Positions 1 through 4,790 of a stretch of 6,968 nt of DNA are shown here, piece by piece. The notes beneath the pieces are model-generated. The model did no database searches, was not told the origin of the DNA, and saw only the letters and a program-made list of their open reading frames with translations. Each line of letters begins with the position of its first letter. Position 1 is the first letter of the stretch. This DNA is from Actinomycetes bacterium (lineage in GTDB: Bacteria; Actinomycetota; Actinomycetes; Streptosporangiales; Streptosporangiaceae): positions 1 to 6,968 of the forward strand of contig JAOPYP010000790.1 of the NCBI GenBank assembly GCA_025964635.1, read 5' to 3'. The position numbers and the translations under genes were made by a program.

Positions 1-92
1 ACGGCTCCCGCCGTGGTGGCGCCAATCAGAATACGTCCAGGCAACGATGCCAGAATTGTCATGAGCCCCACCATAGTGCTGGTATGGCGCAT
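1..92 (-). CDS. Possible 5' end of a leftward gene, cut by the window edge (weak)
   Basis: On the minus strand an open frame runs off the left edge with in-frame ATG codons at 92, 74 and 62. From the ATG at 92 it gives 30 residues. The stretch from residue 7 on is mostly hydrophobic (MVGLMTILASLP, then RILIGATTAGA), as in the start of a signal peptide or membrane protein. No convincing Shine-Dalgarno sequence precedes any of the three ATGs; a GTGGGG tract lies a few bases before the one at 62. The frame stays open rightward to about 235, but that upstream part encodes an Arg/Lys-rich stretch and probably is not translated. Base composition here is lower in G+C than in the neighbouring genes, so this could equally be plain intergenic DNA with a chance open frame. 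I do not recognise the product. Confidence 0.22.
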   Translation of the reverse strand, partial: MRHTSTMVGLMTILASLPGRILIGATTAGA

Positions 93-241
93 AAATAGCG
101 CAATGTCGCGCCGCCTGTTAATCCGGCGTTCACCGCAGGCGTATTTTCTGGTGCTCAGCCAGATAAGAACTTCACGGCAATTAAATACGTTTCGCCGTTT
201 TTCGGGGGATACCGGAGCTCCGCTGCGCTGTGGGCATAGCG
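93..241. other. Low-GC intergenic stretch
   Basis: Counting bases gives about 56% G+C for 1-240, clearly below the adjacent coding DNA. It lies between the terminator of the HAF-repeat gene and the possible leftward gene start, so it would be that gene's promoter region. AT-rich words such as TTTAAT and TTATCT occur on the minus strand, but I cannot find a -35/-10 pair with proper spacing. A short inverted repeat (CGCCTG at 112-117 with CAGGCG at 136-141, 18-nt loop) is present and may be chance. Confidence 0.35.
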
Positions 242-285
242 CGGCGGGCTGGCCCGGGAGCAGGGGGTTCCGGGCCAGCCCGCCG
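242..285 (-). terminator. Strong GC-rich hairpin terminator of the HAF-repeat gene
   Basis: Arms at 242-257 and 270-285 are perfect 16-bp reverse complements (CGGCGGGCTGGCCCGG against CCGGGCCAGCCCGCCG) around a 12-nt loop. The hairpin starts 15 nt beyond the TAA stop of the minus-strand gene at 301. No U-tract follows, which is usual for actinobacterial intrinsic terminators. The stem is symmetric, so it could also stop transcription coming from the left. Confidence 0.75.
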
Positions 286-300
286 TGGTCTGGTGGGCGG

Positions 301-1458
301 TTAGAAGTGGGTCGGGCCCGTCCCGGTCGGCACGGGGGCCGGCGCGGTGGTGGTCGGCGTGGCCGTGGGGGTCGCGGTCGGCATCGGGGTCGCGGTGAGC
401 GGCGGGGCGAGCGGGGCCCGGAAGTGGCCGTGCGCCACGAGCAGGCCGTCGGTGTTGCCCCTCCGGTCGGTGAAGAAGCCGACCAGGTCACCGTTGTTGT
501 TGATGCCGTTGAGCGTGGTGGCCCCGGAGCCGTGCGGGTCGTTGACGGTCCGGAACCCGAAATCGCGGGCCCAGATGAAGCCGAACGACTTGGCGTTGGC
601 GCCGCTGCCCACCATGTACGTGCCGACGACCTCGCGCCCGTCGTTCACGCCGAAGGCCATGGTGGAGGAGGCGCCGGGCACACTCAGCCGGTACAGGTGG
701 CCGTGCGCGCCGAGCAGGAAGCCGTGGGTGACGCCACCGCGGCCGACGTAGAAACCGGCCACGTCGCCGCGGTTGTTGATGCCGGACGCGGTGCTGCTGA
801 CCGCGCCGGGGATCCGGATCCGGTGGAACCAGCCGCCCGGGATGCTGTAGGCGTAGGCGTGGTTGTTGCCCTTGGACCCGGTGTAGAAGCCCACCGCGAT
901 GTTGGCGTCGTTGACGCCGAGGAGCTGGTTGACCGGCGGCTTGGCGTTGTTGCCGGTGGGGAAGTTGACGTTGTGGAACTGGCCGTGCCAGTCGTAGAAG
1001 CCGAAGTTGTTGTTCGTCATGCTCTTGGTGTTCTGGGTGGACCAGAACCCGACGGACACTCCGGTGTCATTGATCCCGATGACCTGGGTCTGGATCCCGC
1101 CGGGGAAGTTCTCGTTCGTGAACGAGGACAACCCGCCCAGGCTCAGCACGTATCCCTTGTTCGGGTGGCCTGCGGCACCGGAGCCGAAATAGCCGGCGAT
1201 CTGGCCGCGGTTGTTGATGCCCAGCAACTGGTTGAACGTGGGGTCGTTGCTGTTGTTCAGCTTGCTGAACGACCAGCCCTGCCGCATCTGCATCTCACGG
1301 GGGCCGCGGGCCATGTGCCCGTGGGTGTGGTGCTCCCCGTGCGAGCTGGCCGAGAGGCTGATGCTGGAGTTGCCGCTCACGGCGAGAACACCGCCGAGCG
1401 CTCCGCCCACCGCGACGGCAGCCACGCCGACCGCCGCTACGACTGTCCGTCGACTCAT
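301..1458 (-). CDS. Exported HAF-repeat protein with His-rich segment and Pro/Thr tail
   Basis: This 385-residue protein has unknown function. After MSRR comes a hydrophobic Ala/Val/Gly stretch (about residues 6-27), a signal peptide or membrane anchor. A His-rich segment follows (His40, 43, 44, 46, 48). Six repeats with the core G-(I/V)-N-(N/D)-x-G-x-x-V-G-(F/Y) begin near residues 80, 128, 181, 226, 270 and 318, spaced 44-53 residues. This matches the HAF family of extracellular repeat proteins, whose repeats are thought to form beta-sheet blades; six units suggest a propeller-like fold (inference). Residues from about 349 to the end are rich in Pro and Thr, a likely flexible and possibly O-glycosylated tail. 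The frame is open 43 codons further upstream, but those residues are Arg-rich and would bury the signal peptide, so I start at the ATG at 1458, preceded by GGCGGA. Its own terminator lies at 242-285. The export signal is clear; surface localisation and any ligand are inference. Confidence 0.85.
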   Translation of the reverse strand: MSRRTVVAAVGVAAVAVGGALGGVLAVSGNSSISLSASSHGEHHTHGHMARGPREMQMRQGWSFSKLNNSNDPTFNQLLGINNRGQIAGYFGSGAAGHPNKGYVLSLGGLSSFTNENFPGGIQTQVIGINDTGVSVGFWSTQNTKSMTNNNFGFYDWHGQFHNVNFPTGNNAKPPVNQLLGVNDANIAVGFYTGSKGNNHAYAYSIPGGWFHRIRIPGAVSSTASGINNRGDVAGFYVGRGGVTHGFLLGAHGHLYRLSVPGASSTMAFGVNDGREVVGTYMVGSGANAKSFGFIWARDFGFRTVNDPHGSGATTLNGINNNGDLVGFFTDRRGNTDGLLVAHGHFRAPLAPPLTATPMPTATPTATPTTTAPAPVPTGTGPTHF

Positions 1459-1732
1459 TCTGGATCCGCCATTCTGGGTCCACGCACGTGCGCGTCGTCC
1501 CCGTCGTATGTGGTTCTCACCGAGAATCCCTTTCCGTGCATCCAGCTGACCGCTCAGAAGCCTTTCCGGGGCGATCACGGGCGGCATGGAAACTGGCCGC
1601 GTCAGTGACGTTAGCCGCGGAGCGGCGCAATCTGGGGCACAGCACGTCCGGGGTCCGAGAACCGTAATAACTCCCCTCCAGCCCGCAACGGTCAGCGTGG
1701 GCGGCGGTGAGCGGCAGGGCCGAAAGTCCGGG
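1459..1732. other. Intergenic region upstream of the HAF-repeat gene
   Basis: This is most of the 339-base gap between the two secreted-protein genes, and should hold the leader and promoter of the HAF-repeat gene. I find no convincing -35/-10 pair. The minus strand has a modest AT patch near 1664-1672 (TTATTAC) that could be a -10. A perfect 11-nt palindrome, CGTCA-G-TGACG, sits at 1600-1610, about 140 bases upstream of the start codon, and could be an operator half-site pair or chance. Open frames here on either strand look like shadows with Arg/Gly/Pro-rich translations. I see no RNA gene. Confidence 0.4.
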
Positions 1733-1785
1733 CAGCCCAGAGCCCCGCCGCCGCTGGTGCGGCGGGGCGACGGGGCCCTCGGCTG
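1733..1785 (-). terminator. Hairpin terminator of the 473-residue secreted protein gene
   Basis: The core stem is a perfect 10-bp inverted repeat, GCCCCGCCGC at 1742-1751 against GCGGCGGGGC at 1759-1768, with a 7-nt loop. It can extend imperfectly, with CAGCC at 1733-1737 pairing GGCTG at 1781-1785. It lies 12 nt (outer arm) or 29 nt (core) downstream of the TGA at 1798-1800 on the minus strand. No U-tract follows. Its position suggests that the two secreted-protein genes are transcribed separately. Confidence 0.65.
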
Positions 1786-1797
1786 GCTAGATCCTGG

Positions 1798-3219
1798 TCA
1801 GCCGGTGTAAGGCAGGAAGCAGATGCCGGACAGGTTCTGGGCCCCGCCGCACATCTGGCTGCCGGACTGGTTGTCGCTGGCGATCCACAGCCCGCCGCTG
1901 GTGACCAGCATGTCGTCGGCCCCGAGGCCCCGGTCCCGGCTGTAGTAGCCGGCACTGCCGTCGGGACTGACGTACAAGTTGCCGTTGGCCGGGTCCAGGC
2001 CCTCCATGCCGGGGGCGTTGTACCCGCCGTCGCCCAGGCCGTCACAGCCGTTGGAGTTCATCGAGAACCGCTCGTGCCCCCCGAAGTAGGCGGCGTTCGT
2101 GTCCGCGGCCGCCGAGTACAGCGAGTCGCAGCCGGTGTAGTTCACCCACTGGTGGAACACCGGCGCCTGGGTGGCGGGGAACGCGGCCGCCGCGTCGCAC
2201 AGCCCCTGGCGCGGCGTCTGGCCGACCGGATAGCCGTTCGCGTGGTAGCCGGTCGTGCCGATGTAGACCGTCGAGTCATCCGGGGACCAGGCCGCGGCCT
2301 GGATGTAGAACGGCTCGATCCCGACGCACTGGTACGGCTGGACCGGGTCACTGCCGTCCCACTCGGGCGAGGTCCAGCCCGTCACCGTGGCGCTGGAGCC
2401 GCCCACGTTCAGCATGAGGATCTGCTGGCGTGGCACGCCGCCGGCCGAGGTGAAGTCGCCCTCGACCAGGTCCAGGGTGCCGCCGTGGCTGAGCTGCTGG
2501 TTGTAGACGCGCGTCGCGTTGGTCGCCACCCCGGGATACTGGTAGTGACCCGAGATGTTGAGGTGCAGGAAGCCGTCGCTCTTACCGGTGACAGGGCTCA
2601 CGCTGACCATGTAGGGGTCGGCGGTGTCGCCGTTCAGGCCGGTGAAGTTCCCGCCGACCAGGAGATGATTGCCCGCGGCGACCATGGTCTGCACCGCGCC
2701 GGACGCCTTGGTCCCGAAGCCGGGCACCACGTTGCCGGTCGTGGTGTCGATCTCAGCGATGTTGGCGACGCTGGTGCCGTTGACCGAGGTGAACTTCCCG
2801 CCGATGTAGGCGTCCGCGCAATTGCCGTTGACGAACGCGATCGTGTTGATCGGGCTGCTGTTGTCGGAGATCGTGCCCGCGGGGCCGACCACGGTGGGCG
2901 CCCAGCTGGTCACGGTGTAGGGCTTCGTGGCCTGGAAGCTGACGATGTTGGAGCGGGCGTACGTCGTGCTGCCCTTGACGATCTGCGAGAACGAGCCCAC
3001 CGCGTACATGGTGTTGCCGCACTGGACCAGCTGGCGGATCTCCTGGATCGGGTTGTTGTCACTGGCCTTCAGGTGCGGGGTGCCGCTGGCCGGCGTGGCC
3101 GACACTGCTCCGGGTGGGGGCTGCTCGCCCCCTGCTCCCTGGGCCTGGGCGGCCGGGATGCTGATCGCCATCAATCCTGACGCCGCGGCCGCGGCCGCGG
3201 CGATGAGGTATTTCCGCAT
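1798..3219 (-). CDS. Secreted beta-propeller-like repeat protein with eight cysteines
   Basis: This 473-residue protein begins MRKYLIAAAAAAASG and has a typical Sec signal peptide, with a likely cleavage after AQA at residue 26. No anchor or LPXTG-like motif is visible at the C-terminus, which ends CFLPYTG, so it is probably released. The mature part has repeats of about 50 residues with beta-rich motifs (AVGSFSQI near 73, IGGKFTSVNG near 139, VGGNFTGLNG near 188, VEGDFTSAGG near 252, YFGGHERF near 378). These resemble the delta-60/DUF5122-type repeats of actinobacterial secreted propellers. Eight cysteines (67, 134, 298, 341, 364, 392, 457, 467), all beyond the signal peptide, could form four disulfides. 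Binding partner and activity are unknown; I see no catalytic motif. The ATG at 3219 is preceded by a G-rich ribosome binding site. The Ala run of the signal peptide is encoded by GCC/GCG repeats, a slippage-prone tract. Confidence 0.85.
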   Translation of the reverse strand: MRKYLIAAAAAAASGLMAISIPAAQAQGAGGEQPPPGAVSATPASGTPHLKASDNNPIQEIRQLVQCGNTMYAVGSFSQIVKGSTTYARSNIVSFQATKPYTVTSWAPTVVGPAGTISDNSSPINTIAFVNGNCADAYIGGKFTSVNGTSVANIAEIDTTTGNVVPGFGTKASGAVQTMVAAGNHLLVGGNFTGLNGDTADPYMVSVSPVTGKSDGFLHLNISGHYQYPGVATNATRVYNQQLSHGGTLDLVEGDFTSAGGVPRQQILMLNVGGSSATVTGWTSPEWDGSDPVQPYQCVGIEPFYIQAAAWSPDDSTVYIGTTGYHANGYPVGQTPRQGLCDAAAAFPATQAPVFHQWVNYTGCDSLYSAAADTNAAYFGGHERFSMNSNGCDGLGDGGYNAPGMEGLDPANGNLYVSPDGSAGYYSRDRGLGADDMLVTSGGLWIASDNQSGSQMCGGAQNLSGICFLPYTG

Positions 3220-3224
3220 GCTTT

Positions 3225-3231
3225 TCCCCCC
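3225..3231 (-). promoter_or_regulatory. G-rich ribosome binding site of the secreted propeller gene
   Basis: On the minus strand GGGGGGA ends five bases before the ATG at 3219. It is not a canonical AGGAGG but is well placed, and it supports this start over internal ones because the signal peptide follows at once. Confidence 0.5.
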
Positions 3232-3271
3232 GCATCGGCCCGCTCCGGTGGCCCGGACCTGGGCTGATGCC

Positions 3272-3300
3272 GATTTAGTCTTTCGTTAACCTACCGGAAA
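3272..3300 (-). promoter_or_regulatory. Candidate promoter of the secreted propeller gene
   Basis: On the minus strand TTTCCG (3295-3300) and TAAATC (3272-3277) are separated by 17 bases, in an AT-richer patch. This is compatible with a weak housekeeping-type promoter and would give a leader of about 45 bases. Neither hexamer is close to consensus, so the call rests mainly on position and spacing. Confidence 0.25.
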
Positions 3301-3387
3301 GACGCTTACTCGTCGCTAACGGTTCACATACTTAAACTTTACGAATTCGCCGTGCGGTCCGGCTCAGCCAAATGGGGTGCATTAACC

Positions 3388-3423
3388 GCGCGCCGGCGGG
3401 CAGCGGCTCCGCTGCGGGCGCGC
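3388..3423 (+). other. Structured leader upstream of the DJ-1/PfpI gene
   Basis: GCGCGCC at 3388-3394 is complementary to GGCGCGC at 3417-3423, and inside it GCAGCG (3400-3405) pairs with CGCTGC (3410-3415) around the tetraloop GCTC. The resulting two-part hairpin ends about 38 bases before the ribosome binding site. It could be an attenuator, a stabilising 5' hairpin, or a consequence of the extreme G+C here. The AT-rich DNA at about 3323-3346 just upstream (containing TAAACT at 3333-3338) is the likely promoter area, but I could not find a matching -35. Confidence 0.3.
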
Positions 3424-3461
3424 CGCCGGACCGGCCGGCGCCGCCTGCCACGACACCGAAC

Positions 3462-3467
3462 GGAGGA
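3462..3467 (+). promoter_or_regulatory. Ribosome binding site deciding the DJ-1/PfpI start
   Basis: GGAGGA lies nine bases before the ATG at 3477. The frame is open 35 codons further upstream, but that part is Pro/Ala-rich, lies over the leader hairpin and has no comparable site, so the start at 3477 is preferred. Confidence 0.8.
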
Positions 3468-3476
3468 CGTGTCCAC

Positions 3477-4040
3477 ATGGCGAACGAGCTTCAGGGACGC
3501 CGGATCGCATTCATGACCGCCAACGAGGGCATCGAGCAGGCGGAGCTCACCGAGCCCTGGCAGGCGGTCAAGGACGCCGGGGGAACCCCGGAACTTCTCT
3601 GCCCCCACGAGGGCCAGGCGCAGGCGTTCAACCACCTCGACAAGGCCGATGTCTTCCCGGTGGATCACCCCATCAGCGCGGCCGACCCGGCGGATTATGC
3701 GGGCCTGGTGCTGCCCGGCGGGGTGGCCAACCCGGACGAGCTGCGCACGGTGCCCGAGGCGGTGCGGTTCGTCCAGGCCATGTTCGGGGCGGGCAAGCCG
3801 GCCGCGGTCATCTGCCACGGCCCGTGGACCGTCGTCGAGGCGGACCTGGTCCGCGGGCGGACGCTGACCTCCTGGCCGAGCCTGCGGACCGACATCCGCA
3901 ACGCGGGCGGGACCTGGGTGGACACCGAGCTACAGGTCTGCACCTCAGGACCGAACGTGCTGGTCACCAGCCGCAAGCCGGCTGACCTGCCCGCCTTCTG
4001 CCAGCGGCTCGTCACGGAGTTCCAGCGGCAGAGCGCTTAA
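3477..4040 (+). CDS. DJ-1/PfpI family protein (YhbO/PfpI-like)
   Basis: This 187-residue cytosolic protein spans one complete DJ-1/PfpI domain. It starts with a beta strand and the motif FMTANEGIEQAEL, in which Glu20 aligns with the catalytic Glu12 of PfpI. LVLPGG lies at 77-82 and the nucleophile elbow is AVICHGP, with Cys113 and His114. The order, including RGRTLTSWPSL near 126-136 and VTSRKPADLPAF near 163-174, matches bacterial YhbO/PfpI proteins, so it belongs to that branch rather than to transcriptional regulators with a fused DNA-binding domain; no extra domain is present. Members are linked to stress resistance and are reported as glyoxalase or protein-deglycase enzymes; the deglycase role is debated. 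Cys42 and Cys155 are also present. It is transcribed alone, divergent from the secreted propeller gene, with a tandem array right after its stop. Family assignment is firm; the substrate is not. Confidence 0.93.
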   Translation: MANELQGRRIAFMTANEGIEQAELTEPWQAVKDAGGTPELLCPHEGQAQAFNHLDKADVFPVDHPISAADPADYAGLVLPGGVANPDELRTVPEAVRFVQAMFGAGKPAAVICHGPWTVVEADLVRGRTLTSWPSLRTDIRNAGGTWVDTELQVCTSGPNVLVTSRKPADLPAFCQRLVTEFQRQSA

Positions 4041-4041
4041 C

Positions 4042-4122
4042 CCAGGCACGCTCGAGCCAGGCACGCTCGAGCCAGGCACGCTCGAGCCAGGCACGCTCGA
4101 GCCAGGCACGCTCGAGCCAGGC
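4042..4122. repeat. Five-copy 15-bp tandem array with palindromic core, plus partial sixth
   Basis: The unit CCAGGCACGCTCGAG occurs five times without a mismatch at 4042-4116, followed by a 6-base partial copy. Each unit junction holds the 8-bp palindrome GCTCGAGC (at 4050, 4065, 4080, 4095 and 4110). Any two neighbouring copies can form an 8-bp stem with the 7-nt loop CAGGCAC, so the transcript of the array can fold as alternative hairpins ten bases after the DJ-1/PfpI stop. An imperfect GC-rich hairpin at 4116-4136 (GCCA/TGGC and GCCCC/GGGGC) follows directly. Together they may terminate the DJ-1/PfpI transcript, although there is no U-tract. It could also be a protein-binding site array or a neutral variable-number repeat. 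It is not a CRISPR, since there are no spacers. Confidence 0.9.
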
Positions 4123-4152
4123 CCCCGGGGCGTGGCGGGCGACGGCTGGATG

Positions 4153-4217
4153 ATCTTCTGTGAAGATAAGGAGGGTTGGCGCAGGAGGACTTACTGAACC
4201 GATGCCGGAGTCGCTAG
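4153..4217 (+). promoter_or_regulatory. Leader of the RNase H gene with misplaced Shine-Dalgarno tracts
   Basis: A small AT-rich hairpin (ATCTTC at 4153-4158, GAAGAT at 4162-4167, 3-nt loop) is followed by two anti-16S-like tracts, AAGGAGG at 4168-4174 and AGGAGGA at 4183-4189. Neither is at normal distance from the RNase H ATG at 4224 (about 50 and 34 bases). Short frames fill the gap. One from the TTG at 4176 (13 codons) ends at a TAG at 4215-4217, in frame with and six bases before the RNase H ATG. Another from the ATG at 4202 (25 codons) ends at 4279, inside RNase H. This would fit a translated leader with reinitiation, or decay of an older, longer N-terminus. Confidence 0.3.
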
Positions 4218-4223
4218 CCACCC

Positions 4224-4790
4224 ATGTACGGCAAGGTCAAGGGATACGACGGCTCCGGCCCCCGCGTCGCGGCCACTGACGCCAGCTACAAGCGGGGCGT
4301 CGCGGGCATCGCCTGCGTGGTCTCCAACGGCTCCTGGGGGCTGAGCCGGTGGGGATCTGCGGTCCGCCATGACCCGAGCGGCCCGGCGGCGGTCCTGGTC
4401 GCCGAGCTGCGGGCGGTGGCGTATCTGCTGGAGGGCCCGGACCAGCCCCGGCCGCCCCAGCTCCTGCTGGACAGCACGATCGCGATCCGGTACCTGCGCG
4501 CCTGGCAGCGGGGCCGGATCGAGCGGATGCCCGACGGTTACAGCCTGCTGCCGCGCCGGGGCCCGCGGGCGGCGCCGACCCTGGTGCGGCTGGCCGGGAT
4601 CATGGCCCAGCACCCCGAGATACAGCTGGGGCATGTGCACTCGCACACCGGTCATCCGCTGAACGAGGCGGCCGACGCGCTGGCCTCCCTGGCGCAGCGC
4701 GGCCTGCCCGAGGTGGAGACCCGGTCACGGGCCGAGGGGCTGGTGGAAGCGTTCGTGCGCACCTGGCATGAGCAGGCTAGCGGCGGGTGA
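4224..4790 (+). CDS. Ribonuclease HI family protein
   Basis: This 188-residue protein has an RNase H fold of the type that cleaves the RNA strand of RNA-DNA hybrids. The acidic core is complete: Asp19 in ATDASYK, Glu61 in VAELRA, Asp83 in LLLDS and Asp151 in HTGHPLNEAADALA, with His141 aligning to His124 of E. coli RNase HI. It differs from E. coli RNase HI in a long Arg-rich stretch between the third and fourth catalytic acids (about 92-120), with no obvious basic-protrusion Trp cluster, and in a short C-terminal tail after 160 that has no recognisable domain. The start at 4224 is forced by the in-frame TAG at 4215-4217; only a weak GGAG lies upstream (4207-4210). The 3' end overlaps the convergent glycosyltransferase gene by 14 bases. 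The RNase H assignment is firm from motifs; its substrate and role are inferred from the family. Confidence 0.85.
   Translation: MYGKVKGYDGSGPRVAATDASYKRGVAGIACVVSNGSWGLSRWGSAVRHDPSGPAAVLVAELRAVAYLLEGPDQPRPPQLLLDSTIAIRYLRAWQRGRIERMPDGYSLLPRRGPRAAPTLVRLAGIMAQHPEIQLGHVHSHTGHPLNEAADALASLAQRGLPEVETRSRAEGLVEAFVRTWHEQASGG

Noticed and set aside
1459..1587. 43-residue N-terminal extension of the HAF-repeat protein
   Set aside because: It would place an Arg-rich non-conserved stretch before the signal peptide; ATG 1458 directly precedes the hydrophobic segment.
13..1608. Long plus-strand open frame (531 codons) antisense to the HAF-repeat gene
   Set aside because: Its translation is Arg/Gly/Val/Ala-rich low complexity, as expected for the opposite strand of a high-GC gene, and it shows no domain. 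The minus strand has a signal peptide and six regular repeats.
1711..1740. Possible structured RNA, because CCGAAAGTCCGGGC resembles a stretch of RNase P RNA
   Set aside because: Only this short word matches; the rest of the conserved core is absent and the site lies in a short intergenic terminator region.
2074..3180. Plus-strand open frame (368 codons) antisense to the secreted propeller gene
   Set aside because: It consists of biased Val/Gly/Arg/Asp sequence without motifs; the minus-strand protein has clear repeats, a signal peptide and a ribosome binding site.
3181..3203. GCGGCC short tandem repeat as a separate repeat element
   Set aside because: It encodes the Ala run of the signal peptide and is explained by codon choice; slippage is possible but there is no evidence for an element.
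4042..4122. CRISPR array
   Set aside because: The units are contiguous with no spacers and only 15 bp long; no cas genes are present.
4012..4221. Minus-strand 69-codon frame with AWLER pentapeptide repeats
   Set aside because: The pentapeptide arises because the 15-bp array is a multiple of three. The frame starts with GTG, has no clear ribosome binding site and overlaps the DJ-1/PfpI gene antisense.
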